Assembly: GCA_024640185.1 (NCBI GenBank)
Contig: JAHEFN010000021.1
Location: forward strand, 1-14,687
Direction: 5' to 3'
Source: Gemmatimonadota bacterium
GTDB taxonomy: Bacteria > Gemmatimonadota > Gemmatimonadetes > Gemmatimonadales > GWC2-71-9
DNA length: 14,687 nucleotides
Shown in pieces: positions 1-5,890 of the stretch (its first letter is position 1; each line of letters begins with the position of its first letter). Both the position numbers and the translations under genes were made by a program. Under the pieces are notes generated by a model. The model was not told where the DNA came from and made no database searches. It worked only from the letters and a program-made list of their open reading frames with translations.

Positions 1-196
1 CGGCGCCCAAAGCGCCTCGGCCGGGGGCCAGGAGCACCCCGGGAAGGCGGAGACCGGCGATCCGGTCCGGGAAGGCGAGGCCGAGCCGGAACGGGCGTGC
101 GGTGGTGTCGGAGGGCGCCTGCGCGGACACCCCGGCGGGGAGGCCGGGGAGCACCAGGAGTGCCAGGACGAGGAGTCGACGCGCGCCGTAAGCCAA
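1..196 (-). CDS. N-terminus of an unidentified secreted protein (partial)
   Basis: Only the first 65 codons lie in the window; the rest runs off the left edge. Read on the minus strand from a TTG codon, the peptide begins LAYGARRLLVLALLVLPG and continues to VSAQ-APSDTT. That is a classic Sec signal peptide: two arginines, a leucine-rich core, and a likely cleavage after the AQ at about residues 26-27. The visible mature part (RPFRLGLAFPDRIAGLRLPG) matches nothing I recognise. The TTG start is inferred because no ATG or GTG in frame precedes the signal sequence; an AAAGG at 210-214 lies 13 bases upstream, which is a long spacing. The gene is divergent from lptF, so an envelope role, possibly in outer-membrane assembly, is tempting but unproven. 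Confidence 0.6.
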   Translation of the reverse strand, partial: MAYGARRLLVLALLVLPGLPAGVSAQAPSDTTARPFRLGLAFPDRIAGLRLPGVLLAPGRGALGA

Positions 197-241
197 AACC
201 GGGCGATTACCTTTAGTTCGAGGAAGACGCCAAACCTAGGT

Positions 242-257
242 GCCCCCGACCGGGGGC
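242..257. promoter_or_regulatory. Perfect 6-bp hairpin in the lptF leader
   Basis: GCCCCC and GGGGGC flank a GACC loop, giving a 6-bp all-GC stem 25 bases before the lptF start codon, in the 86-bp gap between two divergent genes. It could be an RNA structure in the lptF leader, a regulator site, or part of a terminator. No T-tract follows it. No convincing Shine-Dalgarno sequence lies just before the lptF ATG, so the hairpin may affect translation initiation; that is inference. Confidence 0.4.
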
Positions 258-282
258 CACAACCGGACACGGCCCCCGCCAG

Positions 283-2055
283 ATGCGCCTGATCTCTCGC
301 CACATCCTGCGCGCCCTCTCGGCCCCGTTCTTCTGGGGGGTTCTGGCGCTGACCGGCCTGCTGCTGCTCAACCAGCTGGCGGTGCTGATCGACCGCTTCG
401 GTGGCCGCGGATTGGGCTTCGAGGTGATGATCGAGGCGATCGTGCTGGCCCTGCCAGCGCTGCTCACCCTCACCCTCCCGATGTCGGTCCTGGTGGCCAC
501 CCTGTACGCCTACAGTCGCCTGGCGGCCGACCTCGAGATGGTGGCGATGTACGCCAACGGCCTCTCGGTCTGGCGGATGGTCCGCCCGGCGCTCCTCGCC
601 GCCACGGTGGTGGCGGCCATCAACTTCCTGGTCTTCGACCAAGTGGTGCCGCTCAGCAACACCAGGTTCCGGACCCTCTCGAGCGATGTCTTTCGGAAGA
701 CGCCGACCCTCTCGCTCCGTGCCCAGCAACTCAACGAACTCGGCAACACCGGCTACCTGATCTGGGCTCGCAGCATCGACCCCATCGACGGCCGGCTCCA
801 GGAGGTCACCATCTGGGACCTCCGCAGCGTCAACACCCGCCGAGTGGTGCACGCCGACAGCGGCCTCATGGCCCAGGCCGCCAATGGGCGGGACCTGCTG
901 ATGACCCTGTTCACCGGGGAGCAGCTCGACTTCACCACGCCCAATCCCGCTCGCATCGAACGGACGGCCTTCCAGGTCAACCGGGTCCGCATCGCCGACG
1001 TCTCCGTGGAGTTCGAGCGCCGCTCCGGTCAAGTGGCCCGGGGCGACCGGGAACGCAACGGCTGCGAGCTGCTCGACGGGATCAGCGAGCGCGAGTGGAT
1101 CATCCAGGACCGGATGCGCCACCGGCGCTACCTCACCCGCCGGGACCTGCGACAGCTGGTGGCCGCCACGCCGCTGCCGGCGCCCCCGCTGCAGGCCCGC
1201 CCGGACCTTGCTGGCGACTGCAACCCCTGGTGGCGTCGGGTCGGCGAGCTCTTTGCCGACCTGCTCCTCCCCACGCCGCTCGAGGCGCAGGAGCCGGTCC
1301 GCCGCGACACGGCGCCCCCAGCGCAGGACTCCCTCGCGGCCCAGGACTCGGCCCAGCAGGCCGCCCAAGACTCGACCCAGCAGGCTGCCAAGGCCGTCGA
1401 CCGGGGTCGGGGCCTCAGCCGGCTGGGCCAACAGCTCCGCCAACAGCGAGAGTCCCTTCCAGCCAGAGACTCCCTCGTCGTCGCCGGGGTCACCCAGACC
1501 ATCGATTCGGCCACCGGTCAGGGCGAGCCCACCGATGCCCCGGCTGCATTCCCGCTCGAGAGCGCCGAGTCGGATCCGATGGAATTTCTGGTCGACCCCA
1601 CCGAGCTCGACGCCCCGGCCCCTCGTGACAACGGGATGGTCGCCACCCTGGGTGAGGTGTTCGGGGCTCGTGCCGAAGTCGAGCAGGCGGAGCGGACCGC
1701 CCGGGAGTATCGCGTTGAGTACCACAAGAAGTTCGCCTTCCCGATCGCCTCGTTCTGCTTCGTGTTGGTGGGAATCGCCCTGGCGCTCAAGTTCCCGCGC
1801 AGCGGCATCGGCCTCGTCATCGGTGGCTCGCTGATCATCTTCCTGATCTTCTATGTGATGCTGATCGGCGGCGAGAACATCGCCGACAAGGGCATCGTGA
1901 GTCCCCAGGTGGCGATGTATGGTCCGGTGGTGGTGTTCGGGGTGCTCGGCCTCGGTGCCGTGGCGCTCGCCAATCGCGAGATGGGCACGGCTCGCAGCTC
2001 CGGGGTGCTCGAATGGCTCTTCGAGGCCATCCGGCGGATCGGCAGGCCACGATGA
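283..2055 (+). CDS. lptF: LptF/LptG-family LPS export permease with a long periplasmic insertion
   Basis: This is an inner-membrane permease of the LptB2FG transporter (YjgP/YjgQ family), which extracts lipopolysaccharide from the inner membrane and feeds it to the LptC/A/D bridge. The N-terminus MRLISRHILRALSAPFFWGV is typical. Membrane segments are near residues 13-34, 50-75 and 100-120, then 483-503, 509-528 and 543-563, with the periplasmic beta-jellyroll region between the two sets. The family signature around YAYSRLAADLEMVAMYANGLS (residues 75-95) is clear. At 590 residues it is about 200 longer than usual (roughly 360-400). The excess lies between about residues 275 and 465, is rich in Ala, Gln, Asp and Pro, and contains AQDS repeats. 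Two cysteines (C261, C313) are in the periplasmic part and might pair. The stop overlaps the lptG start (ATGA), so the two are translationally coupled. The lptF versus lptG assignment rests on gene order only. Confidence 0.88.
   Translation: MRLISRHILRALSAPFFWGVLALTGLLLLNQLAVLIDRFGGRGLGFEVMIEAIVLALPALLTLTLPMSVLVATLYAYSRLAADLEMVAMYANGLSVWRMVRPALLAATVVAAINFLVFDQVVPLSNTRFRTLSSDVFRKTPTLSLRAQQLNELGNTGYLIWARSIDPIDGRLQEVTIWDLRSVNTRRVVHADSGLMAQAANGRDLLMTLFTGEQLDFTTPNPARIERTAFQVNRVRIADVSVEFERRSGQVARGDRERNGCELLDGISEREWIIQDRMRHRRYLTRRDLRQLVAATPLPAPPLQARPDLAGDCNPWWRRVGELFADLLLPTPLEAQEPVRRDTAPPAQDSLAAQDSAQQAAQDSTQQAAKAVDRGRGLSRLGQQLRQQRESLPARDSLVVAGVTQTIDSATGQGEPTDAPAAFPLESAESDPMEFLVDPTELDAPAPRDNGMVATLGEVFGARAEVEQAERTAREYRVEYHKKFAFPIASFCFVLVGIALALKFPRSGIGLVIGGSLIIFLIFYVMLIGGENIADKGIVSPQVAMYGPVVVFGVLGLGAVALANREMGTARSSGVLEWLFEAIRRIGRPR
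1321..1389 (+). repeat. AQDS-repeat low-complexity tract inside lptF
   Basis: Residues 347-369 of the LptF-like protein contain AQDS three times (347-350, 353-356, 361-364), alternating with AQQA/TQQAA. The tract is hydrophilic, lacks aromatic residues, and sits in the middle of the periplasmic insertion, so it is probably a flexible linker. The DNA copies differ (caggactcc, caggactcg, caagactcg), so this is an amino-acid repeat with diverged codons rather than a fresh tandem duplication. Confidence 0.6.
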
Positions 2056-3134
2056 AGGCGATGGGGACCATCGACCGCTACGTGCTGCGGCAGTGGCTCG
2101 CCACCTTCGCGCTGTCGACCCTGGGGATCCCTGCGGTCGCGGTGCTGATCCGCCTGTCGGAGAACTACGGCAAGCTGGCCGACGCCAGCGTCCCCGGCCG
2201 CGACATCCTGCTGGGCTTCGCGCTGCTCTACCCCGGCCAGATGGCGATGCTCTTCCCGGCAGGGGTCCTCTTCGCGACGGTCTTCACCCTCAACGCCATG
2301 GGACGCCACAGCGAGCTCACGGCGGTGAAGGCCTGCGGGGTGTCGTTCTACCGGCTCATCGCCCCGATGCTGGTGCTCGCCTCGATCGCCATGCCGGTCA
2401 ATTACGCCCTCAACGAAGTGGCCGCCCTCGGCGTCTCACGCCAACGTGAGCTCCACCACGAGAAGGCCAATCCCAACGAACTCAGCCGCAGTGAATTCGG
2501 GTTCCAGGCCACCAACGGCTGGACCTGGGCCGTGAAGGAGTTGCAGCGTGGCCGCGGCTATCTGCGGACCCTGCTCCTGGAGTCGCCTGCGTCGGATGAC
2601 GGACGCTGGACCATCGCCGCCGACTCGGCTCGCTGGGATGGCGACCAGGGGGCCTGGGTGCTCTACCGCGGCGTCGCGATGCTCAGCGCCGACTCCGGCG
2701 GGTCGGCGACCACCCTCACCTTCCGGAGCATGCGCTCTCCCGACCTGGTGCAGCACCCCGATGAGCTGGTCAATCCGCGCAGCATGGCGGAGGAGATGCA
2801 GGTGGGCGAGTTGCGCGCGTACCTCGACCGGCTGCAGCGGACCGGTGAGCGGCCAGGGATGCTGGCCGTCGACCTGCCCCTCAAGTTTGCCGTGCCGGTG
2901 GCCTGTCTGGTCGTGGCACTCTTCGGCGCACCGCTCGCCGTCACCAACCCGCGTGCCGGGGCCGCCCTCGGGCTGGCGATCGCGCTCGGGACCACGCTGG
3001 TCTACCTCACGGGCACCCAGATCATGAAGGCCATCGGTGGCAAGGAGTTGATCTCCCCCGACCTGGCGGCGTGGTCGATGAACGGGCTCTTCCTGGCGGT
3101 CGCCATCGTCCTGCTGGTGCGGGTCAAGAGCTAG
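2052..3134 (+). CDS. lptG: LptF/LptG-family LPS export permease
   Basis: This is the second YjgP/YjgQ permease and the likely LptB2FG partner of the upstream protein. It has 360 residues, normal for the family. The opening MKAMGTIDRYVLRQWLATFA and the motif NAMGRHSELTAVKACGVSFY (about residues 81-100) are diagnostic. Three N-terminal membrane segments, a periplasmic domain (about 125-265) and three C-terminal segments from PLKFAVPVACLVVALFGAPL onward follow. The ATG at 2052 was chosen because it makes the common ATGA overlap with the lptF stop. An in-frame ATG at 2013 would add 13 residues of non-conserved sequence inside lptF, and an ATG at 2061 is a possible shorter start. No lptA, lptB, lptC or lptD is in the window. 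Confidence 0.9.
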   Translation: MKAMGTIDRYVLRQWLATFALSTLGIPAVAVLIRLSENYGKLADASVPGRDILLGFALLYPGQMAMLFPAGVLFATVFTLNAMGRHSELTAVKACGVSFYRLIAPMLVLASIAMPVNYALNEVAALGVSRQRELHHEKANPNELSRSEFGFQATNGWTWAVKELQRGRGYLRTLLLESPASDDGRWTIAADSARWDGDQGAWVLYRGVAMLSADSGGSATTLTFRSMRSPDLVQHPDELVNPRSMAEEMQVGELRAYLDRLQRTGERPGMLAVDLPLKFAVPVACLVVALFGAPLAVTNPRAGAALGLAIALGTTLVYLTGTQIMKAIGGKELISPDLAAWSMNGLFLAVAIVLLVRVKS

Positions 3135-3171
3135 ACGGAGCGCGGCCGGGAAGGTATCCGCCTTGACCGCT

Positions 3172-3297
3172 CTGCTCCGAGGGGCACCAACTCGATTCGC
3201 GCGGTCGGACTCGCCGCACTCGGTCTCTCCGTGCGTGGGCGAGCGACGCGCGGCGAGGAGCCGACCGTCTGCTCATCGAGGGTGCCCCTCTCCGCAG
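3172..3297. repeat. Composite long inverted repeat in a convergent intergenic gap
   Basis: The 215-bp gap between lptG and the convergent permease gene contains nested inverted repeats. GAGGGGCACC (3179-3188) pairs with GGTGCCCCTC (3281-3290), and CTCGAT (3191-3196) with ATCGAG (3275-3280), leaving a 2-base AA bulge. Inside these, CGGTCGG (3202-3208) pairs with CCGACCG (3261-3267) and CTCGCCGC (3210-3217) with GCGGCGAG (3250-3257). An outer CTGC/GCAG (3172-3175, 3294-3297) can add four pairs. That is 31 core base pairs around a loop of about 32 bases. It may be a bidirectional terminator for the two converging genes, a structured RNA, or a small non-coding mobile element. There is no T-tract and no obvious target-site duplication. 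The rest of 3135-3349 shows nothing I can name. Confidence 0.7.
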
Positions 3298-3349
3298 CGC
3301 TTTCAGGGCGTTCATACCCGCCCGCCGCCGTGCTCGTCTTCGATCGCTG

Positions 3350-4693
3350 CTACTTCTGCTTGCCGAAGCGGTTCCAGAGGAAGTAGACCGGGATCCCCAC
3401 CCCGATGATCGCGAAGGTGATCCCGGTCCCCTTGGGGTCGGTGATCATCGCATTGCCCATCATCGCCACCGAGGCGACCAGGAAGATCAACGGGGTGATC
3501 GGGTAGCCGAGGGTGCGGTAGGGCCGCCGCGCGTCGGGACGTGACGCCCGCAGCTTGAAGACGCCGGCCACCGCCAGCGCGTAGAACGGCCAGGAGCCGA
3601 GCACGAACTTGTCGGCGAGGGCGCCGAAGTCGTTCTGGAGGACATAGAGGATGCTGACCGCCGTCGCGGCCCAGATGGCGACCGAGGGGGTCTTGAAGCG
3701 CGGCGAGACCCGGCCGAGGATCGGGAAGAAGAGCCCGCGATCGGCCATCGCGAACCAGATCCGTGGCCCGGTCATGATCGAGCCGTTGGTGGCGCCGAAA
3801 CAGGACAACATCACGATGCCGCTGACGATCGACGCACCGAGGGTCCCGAAGAGGGGGATCCGCTCCGCGGCAGCGGCAGCGACGAGCGGCACACCGGGCA
3901 TCTCGCCGATCGGCACCAGGTAGAGGTAGGCCGCATTGATCAGCAGGTAGATGACCACGATCGACACCGTGCCGTAGATCAACGCCCGCGGCAGGTTGGT
4001 GTCGGGATCCTTCACCTCACCGCCAACGGCGGCGAGGTTGCTCCAGCCGTCGAAGGTCCACATCACCGGCACCAGCGCCGTGAAGATCGCCGACAGGCCG
4101 ATCACCGCGACCGGATCAACCGCCGTGAGGTTGGTCATTGCCCCATCGCCGTTGCCGAAGGCGAAGAGGACGATCCCCGCGAGCGCGCCGTACTTGAGGA
4201 TCGTGGTGACGTTCATCAGCAGGGCGCCGTACTTGACCCCCAGGTAGTTGAGCAGCCCCACCGCCACGATGGTCCCGGCGGCGGTGTAGCGCACCTGCAT
4301 CGGCGTCATCTCGATGAAATACGAGAGGTACTCCGCGAAGATCGTCGAGATGCCGCCGACCGCCGAGGCCCGGATGACCGTCAACTCGGCCCAACCGGCA
4401 ACGAAGGCCGGGAACGATCCCCAGGCTTCGTGGAGGTAGGAGAGCACGCCCCCGCTGCGGGGATACATCGCCGCCAGCTCGGCGATCGACAGCGCACCGG
4501 TGAGGGTGATCAAGCCGCCGAGCACCCAGACCGAGAGAAAGACGCCCGGGGAGGTGATCGTCTCGGCGATCTGGGCCGGCACCCGGAAGATCCCGCTGCC
4601 GATGGTGATCCCCACCAGGATCGCGACGGCGCTCCACAATCCGAGGGTCCTGGGCAGGCGTTCCTCATGGACGCTCGTGGCGGGAGTGGTCAT
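3350..4693 (-). CDS. APC-superfamily amino-acid permease
   Basis: This is a 447-residue polytopic inner-membrane transporter of the amino acid-polyamine-organocation superfamily, most like the LAT/AA_permease_2 branch. The unwound first helix carries the substrate-site motif GSGIFRVP (residues 32-39). The family stretch MWTFDGWSNLAAVGGEVKDP (211-230), followed by DTNLPRALI, is typical of helix 6 and the loop after it. About 12 hydrophobic segments can be counted. The family moves neutral or other amino acids by proton symport or exchange; the substrate cannot be read from the sequence. The ATG is preceded by GGAG (4700-4703) with six bases of spacing. The gene stands alone, convergent with lptG and divergent from ctaB. 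Confidence 0.9.
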   Translation of the reverse strand: MTTPATSVHEERLPRTLGLWSAVAILVGITIGSGIFRVPAQIAETITSPGVFLSVWVLGGLITLTGALSIAELAAMYPRSGGVLSYLHEAWGSFPAFVAGWAELTVIRASAVGGISTIFAEYLSYFIEMTPMQVRYTAAGTIVAVGLLNYLGVKYGALLMNVTTILKYGALAGIVLFAFGNGDGAMTNLTAVDPVAVIGLSAIFTALVPVMWTFDGWSNLAAVGGEVKDPDTNLPRALIYGTVSIVVIYLLINAAYLYLVPIGEMPGVPLVAAAAAERIPLFGTLGASIVSGIVMLSCFGATNGSIMTGPRIWFAMADRGLFFPILGRVSPRFKTPSVAIWAATAVSILYVLQNDFGALADKFVLGSWPFYALAVAGVFKLRASRPDARRPYRTLGYPITPLIFLVASVAMMGNAMITDPKGTGITFAIIGVGIPVYFLWNRFGKQK

Positions 4694-4786
4694 GCGGCGC
4701 TCCGGGATCTGGCGGGAGGAGGGGGTCGAGGCGGAGGGTTCGTGGCCGGCAGCGTCGAGCCGCGTCGCCGGTCGGACGCGAGATGC

Positions 4787-4815
4787 TTGAGAGCGACAAC
4801 CCGGTCGGGTAGCTT
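4787..4815 (+). promoter_or_regulatory. Possible sigma-70-type promoter for ctaB
   Basis: TTGAGA (4787-4792) and TAGCTT (4810-4815) are 17 bases apart, close to the housekeeping -35/-10 pattern, in the 194-bp gap between the divergent permease and ctaB. A start near 4822 would give a short leader into the small reading frame at 4838. This is read by eye; such matches arise by chance in GC-rich DNA less often than in AT-rich DNA, but it is still only a candidate. Confidence 0.3.
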
Positions 4816-4837
4816 TCCGACTCCGAATACTGCCACC

Positions 4838-4888
4838 ATGAAGCCGATCCGCCTAGGGGGGACCGGCCGGAAGGCCTGCCTACCCTGA
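4838..4888 (+). CDS. Possible 16-residue leader peptide coupled to ctaB
   Basis: ATG at 4838 opens a 16-codon frame (MKPIRLGGTGRKACLP) whose TGA (4886-4888) overlaps the ctaB ATG by one base (TGATG). ctaB has no well-placed ribosome binding site of its own. The nearest purine run, GGAAGG at 4869-4874, is 13 bases away and lies in a small GGCC-GGAA-GGCC stem-loop (4865-4876). Coupling by re-initiation is therefore plausible. No Shine-Dalgarno precedes the small frame, and the peptide resembles no known leader. It could be accidental. Confidence 0.3.
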   Translation: MKPIRLGGTGRKACLP

Positions 4889-5889
4889 TGTCTGATGCCG
4901 CTCGAGCCGAGGCCACCGTTGCCCAAGGCCAGTCGTTGCTGGCCGACCTGGTCACCCTGACCAAGCCACGGATCATCTCGCTGCTGCTGGTCACCACCGT
5001 GGCCCCGATGTTCATCACCCCGGCGGGCCTCCCCTCCCTCGGACTGATCGGCTGGGTGGTGCTCGGCGGCTACCTGATGGCCGGTGGGGCCAATGCGATC
5101 AACATGTGGTTCGACCGCGACATCGACGACCGGATGGCGCGGACCCGTCTCAGGCCGATCCCCGCGGGCCGCATCACCGCAACGGCCGCCCTGGCGTTCG
5201 GGATGGGCATCGCGCTGCTGGCCTTCCTGATCTTCTGGTCGTTCGTCAACCCCCTGTCGGCGTGGCTCGCCTTGGCTGGGTTGCTCTTCTACGTGATGAT
5301 CTATACCGTCTGGCTCAAGCGTTCGAGCCCCCAGAACATCGTGATCGGCGGAGCCGCCGGCGCCTTTCCCCCACTGGTGGGCTGGGCCGCGATGACCGGC
5401 AGCCTCGACCTCGGGGCGATCTACCTCTTCGCGATCGTCTTCTTCTGGACCCCACCCCATTTCTGGGCGCTGGCGCTCAACAAGACCGCGGATTACGGCC
5501 GGGCCGGCATCCCGATGATGCCCAACATCCACGGCGTGGTGGAGACCAAGCGGCAGATGCTGCTCTACACCCTCATGCTGATTCCGTTGACGATCATGCC
5601 GGCGGTGATCGGCCTGTCGGGGCTCTTCTATGGGGTGGCAGCCTCACTGCTGGGGCTGCGCTTCCTGCAGCTCTGCTGGACGATCCTGCGCGAGGAGGGG
5701 GTCACCGGCACGACGTGGAAGCTCTACAAGTTCTCCTTGGCATACCTGGCCCTGATCTTCGTGGCGATGGCCGTCGACCGGTGGGTCCCCTTCGGTCAGC
5801 CGAGCCGACCGGTGCGGCAGGTGATCCTCGAGAATCCCGGCGAGGAATTCACCCTCGGTCCCGACGCCGCCTCCCACGAGGACCACTGA
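4888..5889 (+). CDS. ctaB: Protoheme IX farnesyltransferase (haem o synthase)
   Basis: An integral-membrane UbiA-family prenyltransferase that joins the farnesyl group of farnesyl diphosphate to haem b, giving haem o for haem-copper terminal oxidases. The catalytic aspartate-rich motif NMWFDRDIDDRMARTRLRP is at residues 72-90 and the second conserved segment YTVWLKRSSPQN at 139-150. IGGAAGAFPPLVGW and FFWTPPHFWALAL (from 185) are specific to CtaB/CyoE. Length is 333 residues against about 300 in the family; the extra is an N-terminal polar stretch and a C-terminal acidic tail after residue 300. Nine or so membrane helices are visible. No oxidase subunit or haem a synthase is adjacent in the window. 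The ATG overlaps the stop of a small upstream frame. The next gene starts one base after the ctaB stop. Confidence 0.95.
   Translation: MSDAARAEATVAQGQSLLADLVTLTKPRIISLLLVTTVAPMFITPAGLPSLGLIGWVVLGGYLMAGGANAINMWFDRDIDDRMARTRLRPIPAGRITATAALAFGMGIALLAFLIFWSFVNPLSAWLALAGLLFYVMIYTVWLKRSSPQNIVIGGAAGAFPPLVGWAAMTGSLDLGAIYLFAIVFFWTPPHFWALALNKTADYGRAGIPMMPNIHGVVETKRQMLLYTLMLIPLTIMPAVIGLSGLFYGVAASLLGLRFLQLCWTILREEGVTGTTWKLYKFSLAYLALIFVAMAVDRWVPFGQPSRPVRQVILENPGEEFTLGPDAASHEDH
5878..5882 (+). promoter_or_regulatory. Ribosome binding site supporting a CTG start for the ABC exporter
   Basis: GAGGA sits at the 3' end of ctaB, eight bases before a CTG codon at 5891, which is good spacing. It supports initiation upstream of the first conventional in-frame start (GTG 5972), which has no comparable site. 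Confidence 0.5.
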
Positions 5890-5890
5890 C

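Noticed and set aside
240..1628. 462-residue plus-strand frame overlapping lptF
   Set aside because: It is a Pro/Arg/Gly-rich shadow in another frame of a clear LptF gene, typical of GC-rich DNA.
2013..2051. Earlier ATG for lptG at 2013
   Set aside because: The extra 13 residues are not family-like and lie within lptF; the ATGA overlap at 2052 is the usual arrangement.
3124..3315. 63-residue minus-strand frame in the lptG/permease gap
   Set aside because: It overlaps the inverted repeat, is Arg/Ser/Pro-rich, has no ribosome binding site, and its frame is explained by the repeat structure.
4430..4888. 152-residue plus-strand frame running into ctaB
   Set aside because: Most of it is antisense to the permease gene; only its last 17 codons lie in the intergenic gap, and these are listed separately as a possible leader.
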